Assembly (NCBI GenBank): GCA_963681505.1
Contig: OY811987.1
Location: forward strand, 1,261,066-1,325,065
DNA: 64,000 bases
From: Eunapius fragilis
Taxonomy: Eukaryota > Porifera > Demospongiae > Spongillida > Spongillidae
Direction: 5' to 3'
The position numbers and the translations under genes were made by a program. The notes beneath the pieces are model-generated. The model was not told where the DNA came from and did no database searches. It saw nothing but the letters and a program-made list of their open reading frames with translations. Positions 21,233 through 37,358 of the stretch are shown here, piece after piece (position 1 is the first letter of the stretch; each line of letters opens with the position of its first letter).

Positions 21233-22839
21233 ATGTCGGTGTATGCACTGCTTGTAGCTGCTTGCTGCTGCATATGTCTGCTGCAGTACGGCCTAGCTGT
21301 TGCTAACGATATCCAGTGGTACAGGACCGCTCAGAACACGACTGACCGTATCAGCCCGCAACCAGACCTACCGTTTGGAGAAGACTTCCCTTCAGATGTC
21401 GTGGTTAGTGTTGACAGGTATAATGCACGCGTCTACCGGTATTGGTTGCAGCGAGACGTCCATAACATGTCTCCTTCCTTAGGTCCAATTCCTATCAGAC
21501 CATCCTGGGTTTCGGAGGAGCGTTCACAGAATCCGCGGCCTACGTGTTTTCCAAACTAAACCCTTCTCTCCAGTCACAAGTACTCCAGTTGTATTTCTCG
21601 GAGAACGGACTGCGCTACAACATGGCGCGTCTGCCCATCGGCTCGTGCGACTTTTCTCTCGCCACGTACAACTACGACGACACGAGAGGAGACAAAAATC
21701 TGACCGATTTCTCCATCGCCCACGACCTTCCCCTCATCATCCCGTTCATCAGGCGGGCGAACGCGACGCTGATGAGCTGGTCGAATGACACCCTCAGCAT
21801 CGTAGCCTCCCCCTGGAGCCCTCCGGGGTGGATGAAGGAGATTAGGAGCTCCTACTGCCCACTCAGCTGCTTTCTGTGCGAACTAATAGACGAGTACCAG
21901 CAGACGTGGGCCTTATACATCTCCAAGTTCCTCACTTCGTACGCAGCGGAGGGTATCACCATATGGGGTGTTACCGTTCAGAATGAGCCAGGGGCGTGCC
22001 CAGAGCTCTACGAAGGTATGCATTTTGACGCACAGTCAGAAACGAACTTCGTGAAGCGTTACCTCGGCCCCCAGCTGAGCAGTGATCATCCTGATGTCAA
22101 AATCCTTGCGTACGACCACAACAAAGATCACGTGGTAGAATGGGCCCAGACGATTTATTCGGACCACCTAGCCGCTCAGTATGTATGGGGCATAGCCGTC
22201 CATTGGTACTCGGGAGATGACTTCCCCAACCTCAATACGACACATGCCCTGTTCCCCGACAGACCTATTCTTGCTACAGAAGCTACTGAAGTGAGGGAAA
22301 CGGACCCTGCTAACCCAAGCTGGCAGAAGGGAGAACATTATGCCCATGACATCATTGGGGATATGAACAACTGGGTGGTGGGTTTCATTGACTGGAACCT
22401 CATCCTGGATATGAATGGAGGACCGGATCACGCTGGACCTGATGAGTGTGAAGGTTTGATAAAGTGTGGCAGTGATGGAATGCTTCTTGCAGATATAGAC
22501 AACCAAATCATCTATCCCCAAGTCTTCTATTATTACGTTGGGCATTTGAGGTGAGATGAATTTTAAAAGGCCAACTGATACCTCTTCATATTTTCGGTAT
22601 GTCTTTCTCCCCACAGTAAGTTTGTTCCACGTGGCTCAGTGAGGATATCTAGTTCAGTAGTGGGCTCCACCCTGGAGTCCATTGCTTTTCTGACCCCCAA
22701 GCAAGAGGTGGTTGTGGTAGTGATGAACACTGGAGATGGTCCCATCACCTTCAAGCTCCTAGACATGGTGGCTGACCAGTCTGAGGCAGTGAAGGTGACT
22801 GCATTGCCCCACAGCATACAGACATTTGTCTATACGTAA
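21233..22839 (+). CDS. GBA: Lysosomal glucosylceramidase, GH30 family, copy 3
   Basis: Exons 21233-21417, 21483-22550 and 22617-22839 join to 1476 nt (491 aa). The leader MSVYALLVAACCCICLLQ is a signal peptide. The catalytic glutamates are in TVQNEPGA and ILATEATEV. The first two thirds of exon 2 differ from copies 1 and 2 at many residues (for example IRSSYCPLSCFLCELI for NNDNPLCPLGCSQCQLL). From the HALFPDRPIL segment onward, including exon 3 and the intervening intron, the copies are almost identical. AATAAA overlaps the stop (22837-22839). It converges on Rab4, as copy 1 does, but in opposite orientation. Confidence 0.93.
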
Positions 22840-23090
22840 ATAAAGCACGCACTTGTATGTGTTAGTGTGTGCGGTTTATGAAACATAAAAGAGGAACCAT
22901 TTCCATTTCCAATAAATTTCATACCAGAAATGGATACTGCGAGAAGTTACAGCTACATACAAGTGGTGCAATATGTTCACAACGGACATACAATCTAGAA
23001 TAAATGTGTAAACGATAATTTTTTCCAAGCTCTACTATGTATTTGCAAAAGCAGGTGGTAGGTACACAAGGGGTTAATACCATCATATTT

Positions 23091-28023
<4,933 letters not shown>

Positions 28024-28432
28024 ATTGGCCTCGCACAGAAGTACTTGTAATATCTACTAACCAAACGAGCACACTTCTTTATTTTAGGGAGGATAACCAG
28101 ACCAAACCCTCCGAAAGCCGATGGCACGTGGGTATCATGTGACCACATAGTTAGTTAACCAGTTGTAAGTTCATAGCGAAGACTTTGAAGGTTTCTCAAA
28201 CGAGCTATCCACCGCGGGCAAGACAAATGAACTTTTCTAATAACGCAGTTCTAAACTGCAATTAAACGCATGCATACATCAAACCCCAACCAGTGCAGCG
28301 CACAACTGCGCCCACTTATGAGACAATTGCCAATTTCAATTTTCTGTTTCGCACGTGTGTGAGATCATGTGATCGTGCTATCAGCCACATACTTACAGCA
28401 TAATAACATTCGTTATTTAACAACGACTTACA
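28024..28432. promoter_or_regulatory. Shared head-to-head promoter region of Rab4 and atlastin
   Basis: The start codons of Rab4 (minus) and atlastin (plus) are 409 bp apart with no other gene between. The region contains a CACGTG near 28124. No clear TATA box is visible. Both products act in membrane traffic, so co-regulation is plausible but unproven. Confidence 0.4.
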
Positions 28433-31400
28433 ATGAGCGTCCAAGACGTTGTTAGGCAACGAAAGCAACCGGCTGCTTCTGAGGCAGGTAGGTTATGACA
28501 AAATTACAGTGCTCGCGTAGGAGCGCAGCTATTAGAATATTCTAAAATGTTAAACTCCCGCAGACCCGTCGGCTCCCAGTGTTACAACCAAGGGTGCGAC
28601 GTCTGGTAACGTGGAGATGTCACTTTACCCACAAACGCTGCAGTCCATAAATGGCGCCAGAGCGGTGCAGATAGTCCGCGCGAAAGAGGACCACACGTTC
28701 GAATTGGACGAGGAAGCGCTTACAGCGATACTTTGCTCGGAGGAGGTCAGGAATAAGAAGGTTGCAGTACTTTCCATCGCTGGCGCGTTCCGGAAGGGAA
28801 AGTCGTTCCTTCTTGATTTCCTACTTCGATACATGGAAAGATCGGTAAGACTTCGCGGTGCCCATTCAGCATTGGGGGGTACACCGCAATATGCTGCGTA
28901 AGGAAAAGCTCTGCTCTCTGTGCGTTAACTTGTCTGATGCGAAGAGTGTATTTGTCATGTATGCATGTCTGTGTGCGTGTATGTGTGTGCGTGTGTACGT
29001 GCGTGTGTGCGTGTGCGCGTGTGTGCATGTGTGTGCGTGTGTGCATGTGTATGCGTGTGTGCATGTGTGTGTGTGTGTATGTGTGTGTGTGTGTGTATCC
29101 TTGGAAGTTTTAGTCACTACACCATATTTCTTTAGTACTCAGTGGTTAGTGTTATTGACCCACATATAAAATTAGTCTGTCCACAAAAGTTGGTTTTGTA
29201 CCTTCACAATATGGAGCAATAACATTGGTTTTCAAATTTTACCAAATTATCTCCATGGCAACTGTTGTGTTGCTGCTTTGAGCTTGTAGTGTTGGGTAAC
29301 TTGTGTTTAATTTGTATGTGTGGAAAGTTACCTGACAAATTCAATAGATCTGCGGAGCTTTTCTAAATTCTATGTCAGGACAAGGGATTAAAATTCTTGC
29401 ATTGAAATGTATTTGATGACATTAAACTCCATGATGGGTAATCCTACTTCGATATGTTAGAATCATTTATAACACCATATCTCTGAGAAAAGGAAAAGCA
29501 CATCATTGTCGAGCACATAAGAGGTCATATCAGCTAAAGGGAATGGGTGCAGGGTTTTTCTCAGTCCCAGGACATGCCTGGCTCAGAGCTTGTAGATCGG
29601 AATTGCGATGCGCTTTTGACTCCTAAGCTGGTCACACTGCATCACTTACAGAACAGCACTGATATGTTCCCTCTTTGATGCTTGTGATTGATTGTTCGGT
29701 TTTAAGCCTCAATAGAGACTTTGGCATGATCAAGAACGGCACCCAAACGTGTTTTACATTGGCCTCAGTACAGTGGAGAGTTGCGGACGAAGATTAGTCA
29801 TGGTCTGGGGACAAGTAAAAAAATGTACATACTTTGTAGTTAGATCAGGACGATAACAAGTCTTGGTCTGGGGACCATTCAACAAAGCAATGTATTGGTC
29901 AAAAGAATTATGAAGACGATACTTGGGATAGCTAGGTGGTATGTGGGTAGGTAAGGGGGTTGGGGGTAGCTAGGTGGGTAGGTAAGGGGGTCGGGGGTAG
30001 CTAGGTGGGTAGGTAAGGGGGTTGGGGGTAGCTAGGTGGGTAGGTAAGGGGGTTGGGGGTAGCTAGGTGGGTAGGTAAGGGGGTCGGGGGTAGCTAGGTG
30101 GGTAGGTAAGGGGGTTGGGGGTAGCTATGTGAGGTAAGGGGGTTGGGGGTAGCTAGGTGGGTAGGTAAGGGGGTTGGGGGTAGCTATGTATAGCACTTGA
30201 CCTTTTCCCTGGGGGGGCAATATTTGAAATGGATGATTTGTTTTGTCATGTATTAATGATTTCCGGCATTTAGATGGTTCTGGTAGTGATCGCCATGGAC
30301 TATAACGTGGGTAGTATGTGTTATTACATTTAATGCATGTAGTTCCATTAAACTGTGCTTACCTCTTTATAAGGCACGGGTCCCAGAGGTGATGATGGTA
30401 TTATGTTGTTGAAGAACATCTTCTTTGAGGCTCTGTATGTGTGGTTGCCACTTATACCAACCATTCCCTAGGCTACCCTATGGGGGTCACCCTGTGGTCT
30501 ATGAGGGTCACCCTGTGGTCTATGGGGTTCACCCTGTGATGTATGGGGGTCACCCTGTGATGTATGGGGGTCACCCTGTGATGTATGGGGGTCACCCTGT
30601 GATCTATGGGGTCACCCTGTGATAAATGAGGTCTTCATGTGCTCAGACAATAAGTATGAGGTTTCATTTGGCTCCTCCCCTGAACGTTTAGGGTCAGGAC
30701 TCCCCAGCAGACGCTGCCTGGATGGGGCAAGAGGATGAACCACTGGTGGGGTTCCAATGGCGCAGTGGTACTAAGAGAGACACCACTGGTATCCTGATGT
30801 GGAGCAAACCCTTCATCATCACCACCCCTGGCAATGAGGAGGTAGAGCAAAGCCCTTCACCCTCATGGTCACCTCTTCACCCTCATGGTCACCCCTCCAC
30901 CTTCATGGTCACCTCTTCACCCTCATGGTCACCTCTTCACCCTCATGGTCACCCCTTCACCCTCATGGTCACCTCTTCACCCTCATGGTAACTCATCATC
31001 CTCATGGTCACCTCTTCACCCTCATGGTCACCCCTCCACCTTCATGGTCACCTCTTCACCCTCATGGTCACCTCTTCACCCTCATGGTCACTCATCATCC
31101 TCATGGTCACCCCTCCACCTTCATGGTCACCTCTTCACCCTTATGGTCACCTCTTCACCCTTATGGTCACCTCTTCACCCTTATGGTCACCTCTTCACCC
31201 TTATGGTCACCTCTCCACCCTTATGGTCACCTCTTCACCCTTATGGTCACCTCTTCACCCTTATGGTCACTTCTTCACCCTTATGGTCACCCCTCCTTCC
31301 TTTACCATGGTCACTCTAGTGATGCTGTGTTTTGGGGGAGGGGGAAGTGTGGATTAGCTTCAAGGGTCAGCCCCCAACCCCCAAGTTCCCTCCATTTGGG

Positions 31401-34288
31401 GGTATCATCTTTGGCTACAGGCCATCATGATGGGGAGGGGGGTAGACCATGATGAAGGAGGTTTGGGGGGGGGGGGGGGGGGGGGGCATCATTACCACCA
31501 CTGTTTCAGCACCTTAGGAGGTCTGGGGACTGGGCTTCCTTGTATGTTTCCATAGTCACCGTGTGGTCTCATTGTGTGGCAGGTGGCTGTCCTCCTGATG
31601 GACACACAAGGTGCATTTGACAACCAGTCCACTGTGAAGGACTGTGCCACCATCTTTGCCCTAAGCACCATGGTATCCTCTGTACAGGTTAGTTAACCAG
31701 TCATGCTGATGGGCGTGGCTTGATGGGGTATCCTTCCCTGCAGGTGTATAACCTGTCCATGCTGATCAATGAGAATGACCTTCAACATCTACATGTATGT
31801 GTGTGAGGGGTGGAGGAGGGGGTGGAGATGTATGTGTGGGGTGGGTATGTTGGAGGTGTATGTGTGGGGTGGGTATGTTGGAGGTGTATGTGTGGGGTGG
31901 GTATGGTGGGGAGGTGTAGGTGTGGAGTGGAGGTGTATGTTGGAAGTGTATGTGTGGGGTGGGGTGTATGTGTGGGGTGGAGTGTATGTGTGGGGTGCAG
32001 TGTATGTGTGGGGTGGGTATGTTGGAGGTGTATGTGTGGGGTGGGTATGTTGGATGTATGTATGGGGTGGAGGTGTATGTGTGGGGTGGAGTATGTTGGA
32101 GGTGTATGTGTGGGGTGGAGTATGTTGGAGGTGTATGTGTGGGGTTGAATATGTAGGGTGAGGTGCATGTGTGAGGTAGGGGATGTATTGGGGCGTAGTG
32201 TATATGTGTGTATGTGTGCAAATTGTCTATGTGGGTGTAGATCTAAGTGAGTGGTGGTTTGAGTTTTAAGGAGGTGGGACGTGTGTACCTGTGTAGGTAG
32301 GTAGGTAGAATATGTGGAGGGTTGGATGTAAGTTCATATGCAGTACACACCTTGGACATGTGCTAAATGAGTTGTCAAGTGTTTAACTAGTGGTTATGGT
32401 CTGCTTACCTCCAGCTATTCACAGACTATGGAAGGCTGGCCATGGAGAGTAGTTCGGACATCAAGCCGTTCCAGGTAAGTACCTTGAAAACACAATATTG
32501 TCATCCTGTGTTTACGTTAGGATATGTCAGGATATTTTGATATTGGTATTGATATGGTAACCAGGATACATTAAAGATGATCTCCAGTATATTTGATTAA
32601 GACGTCATCATGTGTTAGTGAATTGACCTAGTCATGAAATCAGAAAACGTGAACCACGCCCTGGCAAGACGTGAGCCATGCCCTGGCAAGACTCTCCACA
32701 AACGGATGGTAGAAATAGAACGAGGGATTAAAATAAATCCTTTTGTGCTGTGCTGTTTGACCCTCGAGCTCTTTACAATTGTACAACCACTGCAATGAGC
32801 TATGGTCTGTTCATACAACCACTGCAATGAGCTATGGTCTGTTCATACAACCACTGCAATGATCTATGGTCTGTTCGTACAACCACTGCAATGAGCTATG
32901 GTCTGTTCATACAACCACTGCAATGAGCTATGGTCTGTTCGTACAACAAAATGTCTGTCGATAGTCAGAGATAGAATACGAGTAGCTCACACTTGTACCT
33001 GCTCAAATTGTTCTCCATTTTGTTCTCCTCCTTCCCCTTATTTTGTATAACTCACAATAGAAGCAATTTCAAATGATGCGGTTTCTACCAAAAGACGTGT
33101 GATTATTTCATATTTTATCTCCACTGGTGCATGGCGTTGAACTGCAAAATACATTATTTTCGTGGTGCCAACAGATAACTCTTAGTTTATTTTATTACTA
33201 TGACTACTGGTGCCATAATTCTATTTAAATGCTTGATGTAACCATGCCATTACGTAAAATAAGTTATAATCTGTTGCTGTGAAGTTGTTTTAGTCACAAC
33301 AGAAGAAAAGAAGCTACGTTATAACCTAACTCTCACTTGTCAGCACTTATCAGTATTCATCGATAATAAATATGGCAAATGATAAAGTTGGTTGGATATG
33401 GGAACTGGAGGCAGAGGCAAATGTGGTGTAAGGAACAAGGTTTTGGGGAAAGGTAAATGAGACAAGATCCTATATTTAGTGCGTGTAAATGGCAGAGCCA
33501 ATACATTGGCACAATATATGCTTGTGGATTTTGTCTCATCCCCCCCCCCCCCCCCCAAAAAAAAATAAACCCTTGTTCCCTTCCTTTTCACACCTATATC
33601 CAACCAACTTTCTCGTTAGAGAATGTTCTTATTTTCTTGTAAAGATGTTGAAGCTGATCTTGTATGGGAAGTGGGTGTGGTCACAGTTGTCTCTAATCTA
33701 ACCATACTGTAGCTGTGATGTGATTGGTTCCACCATCTCTCCCTAGTCACTCTGCTTCTTGGTACGTGACTGGTCCAATCCAGATGAATACCCATATGGT
33801 TTGAAGGATGGTGAGAAATATCTGAATGAGGAAGTGCTAAAGGTATACTACACACCCCTACATACACCACACACATCTACACCCACACACCTACTCATCC
33901 CCCCACATCTATAACACCTTGCTATGCATATGTACAATGATACATATGTAACACAGCATGACCTCACAAATAACACCATACACACCTCACACAACACACA
34001 CCACACACATTGCACACTCCACAGGTCCTCATACCAGTACATACCATATCATGACTGTCACATAGTGCTCCTCTGTGATGGGTGTTTATTGTTCCCTGCA
34101 GATCCTTGATAGCCATCGTGAGGAGAACAAGCTTGTCAGAAACCACATTGGGACATGCTTTGAGTCAGTCTCCTGTTTCCTGATGCCCCACCCAGGGCTG
34201 AAGGTTGCCACCAACAAGTCATTTACTGGCCAACTCAAAGGTGAACCATGACGTCATTACCTCTCAACCTAGACCATGCCTACTTCCC

Positions 34289-34333
<45 letters not shown>

Positions 34334-35863
34334 ACACACACACACACACACATACACACACACACAAACACACACACATCGCATTGTCCCTGGGCCTCTG
34401 CCATAGAGACCTTTACCAGACCTCCCTCACACACAGGGCATAATTCATTTTACTTCCTCTCTGTTCTGCAGACATTGATGATGAATTCAAGAAGAACCTT
34501 GTCCAGCTGGTCCCCTACCTTCTTGAGCCAAAGAACATTGTTCTCAAGAAGATCAATGGGAACACTGTAACTGGGCGTGGCCTGCTTGAGTTATTCAAGG
34601 TTATTACTTCTCTATCCTGTTCAAACCTGACTACTCTCTCCTCCTCCCCCCTCCTTATCTTTATCAGTCATACATAAAGATATTTGGAAGTGATGTGTTG
34701 CCTGCTCCCAAGTCTGTGTTGGAAGTAAGTGAATGTGTTTGTGTCTATGATGTGTATGGGTGTGTGTGCGTATGTGTGTGTCTTTTGGGTGAACTGTGGA
34801 GAGCTGCAATGCAGAGGACCCCAAGGGGAACGAGAGATAATTGAAGGCATGGTTATAAAGTGATGACTCTTCCCCAGGCCACTGCGGAGGCCAACAACCT
34901 TGCAGCACAGGCAGCTGCCCTGGACAAGTTTAATCATGACATGGAAGAGGTGGGGACTATTTGGAGTACAGATATTATATCAACCATCACCTTCAGTATA
35001 ATGTACCATCTCCTTATACAAACAACACTCATCACATCCTCACTTCATCATCCCACCCTCACACCTCTCACTTATATCACTCACACCTTTCTTCCATCCT
35101 CCCTGTCAGCTATGTGGAGCCGAGAAGCCATATCTGTCATCAGAGAAGTTACAGCAGGGACATGACGGAATAAAAGCTGCCTGTCTGGACCAGTTCCGTT
35201 CCACCAGAAAGCTGGGTGGGGAGTCTTACAGCAAGGCTTATGAAGAGAAGCTGATTGCCCAGATGGTGGAGAGTTACGAGGCCTACGTGAAGAGAAATGA
35301 AGGGAAGAACATCATGAACGCATATCGCACTCCTGGTGTGCTCCTCATCGTCATGGCAATAGCATACTTTGTCTCCAGCATTCTGAGCATGATTGGAATA
35401 GAGTCACTGTCCCGGACGGCCATCTTTGGTCTGTACGTTCCCTTGGCACTGATGGTCCTGTGGGGGTATATCAAGTACAGTGGAAACTTCAGTGAAGCCG
35501 GCCAGATGATAGACAATATGGCAGGACTGGTCTGGGAGGAGGTGGGTTACCTTATAAGGGAGTGCTGGGGTGGGGAGGAGGTGGGTCACCTTATAAGGAG
35601 TGCTGGGTGGGGAGGAGGTGGATCACCTTATAAGAGAATGCTAGGTCGAAAGGGGATGGGTCACCTAGTGCTGGGGTGGAGCAGGTGGGTCTCATGGCAT
35701 GTGCTATTTTAAACAGTGGAGAAGGAATCCAAATGTTTATCTCATTTTGTGGTCCCATCATCTCCAGGCTGTTCAGCCTGCCTATACCAAACTGATGGAG
35801 CGTGGTTTGCAGCAAGCCGTGAAGCTGAGTACACAAGGCATTGCAAAACCCAAGAGAGAATAG
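28433..35863 (+). CDS. ATL: Atlastin, ER membrane-fusion GTPase
   Basis: Thirteen exons (28433-28487, 28564-28844, 30692-30841, 31583-31687, 31744-31794, 32415-32474, 33747-33842, 34102-34240, 34472-34599, 34668-34724, 34878-34949, 35110-35541, 35768-35863) join to 1722 nt, 573 aa, near the 540-580 aa of animal atlastins. This dynamin-related GTPase fuses ER tubules. Visible are the P-loop GAFRKGKSF, the TT switch in [17 protein letters not shown] and the RD motif in FLVRDW, followed by the helical middle domain ([12 protein letters not shown] region). The transmembrane hairpin runs from about [12 protein letters not shown] to PLALMVLW, and a basic C-terminal tail ends KPKRE. Introns carry several minisatellites. 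Rab4 lies divergently upstream. Confidence 0.95.
28970..29098. repeat. (GT)n-rich microsatellite in atlastin intron 2
   Basis: Imperfect GTGTGCGT and GTGTGCAT units over about 130 bp. Confidence 0.8.
29100..30690. repeat. Atlastin intron 2 with a 31-bp G-rich array and a 22-bp array
   Basis: At 29930-30187 are about eight units of AGCTAGGTGGGTAGGTAAGG followed by GGGTTGGGGGT, with G-quadruplex potential on the plus strand. At 30475-30620 are units of GTCACCCTGTGATGTATGGG. No exon is visible in the rest of the intron. Confidence 0.7.
30858..31300. repeat. 20-bp minisatellite (CTCTTCACCCTCATGGTCAC), intron 3
   Basis: About 22 units. None of the three plus frames has a stop, so it yields overlapping frames of up to 195 codons that are not genes. 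The same unit recurs at 47550-48122 and 56026-56415. Confidence 0.9.
31798..32165. repeat. GTATGTGTGGGGTGG-type array, intron 5
   Basis: Imperfect 15-35-bp units start right at the donor of exon 5 (ACAT/GTATGTGTG). Related arrays occur after the other copies of this exon (47046 and 56937). Confidence 0.75.
32778..32945. repeat. 32-bp minisatellite, about five copies, intron 6
   Basis: The unit begins TACAACCACTGCAATGAGCT and continues ATGGTCTGTTCA. The paralogous intron has about 15 units (57675-58157). Confidence 0.85.
33385..33642. mobile_element. Degenerate foldback element, intron 6
   Basis: Parts of both arms remain: GTTGGTTGGATATGGG...AAGGAACAAGG on the left; CCTTGTTCCCTTCC...GAGAATGTTCTTATTTTCTTGT on the right, with a C run in between. 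In the second atlastin copy only the last 25 bp of the right arm survive (58213-58237). Confidence 0.65.
34290..34380. repeat. (CA)n microsatellite, intron 8
   Basis: CA array with ATA and AAA interruptions. The counterpart is at 58876-58930. Confidence 0.8.
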
Positions 35864-36174
35864 AACACACTGTACCCACAAAGAGATTTTTGAACTTGCA
35901 AGTATATGTGTATGTTATTAATGTTTGCAGACCACTCAATAATAAGCTTATACAACATGGAGTTAAAGTCAATTACTCTGCATTGTATATTTGCTCACAA
36001 AGAAAGGTTAAGCAGTTCCCACATATCCCTGTACCACCATTTCACTTCTCCACTTGGTCCATCAGGCAGAGGTTGGTTGCTCTTATGTAACGGTCTTCTT
36101 TCACCATTACAATTTGTAAGGTTCCCACACAAGTAGCTCTGAATTCTTGCCTGACGGTTAACCCTGTAGTCCAG
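35864..36174. other. 3' flank of atlastin
   Basis: Conserved nearly base for base at 60422-60735 after the second atlastin copy. A 60-codon minus frame (SYLCGNLTNCNGERRPLHKS) is shared, but in the other copy it is cut by a stop. I do not call it a gene. Confidence 0.4.
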
Positions 36175-36900
36175 ATCGATGAATGAAAGGCACAAAGTTC
36201 AATACATATTTAATTACATTGCATCTAAATCTAAACCAGCACACCCCATGACAGATGCTGCATTGCCTCTGCACCGCAACAAATTTTTTGGAACAGGTAT
36301 GTCCTTGAGTTTGGTTGTTAGATACATCTTTGATTTGACGAGCCAAGTCACGTAGTATTGTTGAGGCAACTGGGCCAAAGACACCTGATGTCTTGATAGC
36401 AGTGAGGCAAAATAGATGTGTTTGATCTGTAGTCTCGTAAAACTGGTCGTTTCCCACTCTGCCAAAGCCGTAACAGCCCCTGCCTCTGATGTTGCCTGTA
36501 GCTCATATGAAGTTTCATAAGTGTCAAGACATGTCACATCCCAGACAAGTGGATGTCCTGACTTCCATGGTGCAATCGTGACGCCATCAGAGCGTTTGCC
36601 ATCAGAGCGTGATAGACCTGCAGGCTCCAAGGTTGATGGAATTTGAGCCACCAAGCCATCAAAGATCTATGAATGATGCTGTTTATTGCAGCATGGCGAG
36701 GTAAACAGCCTTCACTCTTGGGACAATTGAGACCATGAAGGCCTAGCTCATCTACTGTTGCCTTGCAGTGATGGCACTGGTGTGGATGACAGATGGAAAT
36801 GCCCAGAAGGAGACAGCAGCAATTCGTATTACATCACCGTCCATCCGTAACTTAAAAGAGAAGATAGTGGAAGTGCATTTAATCATGCACCTGTCTTGAC
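36175..36900 (-). pseudogene. 3' remnant of a second RLE-type non-LTR retroelement
   Basis: Reading on the minus strand gives RMDGDVIRIA, then in another frame CHPHQCHHCKATVDELGLHGL, the zinc-knuckle region, and then IPSTLEPAGLSRSDGKRSDG, VTIAPWKSGHPLVWDVTC and a long tail to GNAASVMGCAG. This is the C-terminal part of a known group of RLE-encoding elements, different from the family at 17089-20538. The matching place in the second copy of the locus (near 60740-60780) lacks it, so it is a 5'-truncated insertion made after duplication or present on one haplotype only. Confidence 0.75.
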
Positions 36901-37358
36901 TTTCAGACTGCTGTGAACACTGCACTAAATTTTTGTGGTCGCTGCAAATCATGGTTCCTGCTGCCATGAATAAATCCTTACTGCACATCAAAGGACTTAT
37001 TGATCATTTGTATCCAGTCAATCAAAGTCCCACAATTCATATTTTGCTGGCACATGCTTATTAAAAATGATACCTGGACCCAGGCCCAAAAAGTAAAAGC
37101 AAGAGTGCTGCTACATTAAGTACCATAATATAATGTATATCCATTCAAACCCATGAATGAGAGCTAATGCACGAAATTATAAATTGCTTAATTCACAGAC
37201 AATCAGAACATTTAAATGCAATACTTAGAAATCATTCTATCAGCCAGTTCATGTTCCACAAAAGCTGGTGTATGTAAAGCATTGATGATGGTCTCTGAGG
37301 ATTTTGACCCTGTGAAATACATTACTATAAAGGATGACAATTAGTCTATACTGAGGCA
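36901..37358. other. Intergenic, AT-rich, nothing recognised
   Basis: Homologous to 60780-61110. At 37245-37290 there is a short decayed copy of the end of the Death-domain exon (AAAGCATTGATGATGGTCTC). Confidence 0.4.

Noticed and set aside
30858..31452. Overlapping plus-strand frames of 117-195 codons rich in [12 protein letters not shown]
   Set aside because: All three frames are open because the 20-bp repeat unit lacks stops. The same happens at 47550-48210 and 56026-56659. There is no domain, and the arrays lie within atlastin introns.
36005..36160. Possible conserved minus-strand exon downstream of atlastin (SYLCGNLTNCNGERR)
   Set aside because: Similarity to the second copy is just duplicate identity, and the second copy has a stop within it. 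There are no splice sites I trust.
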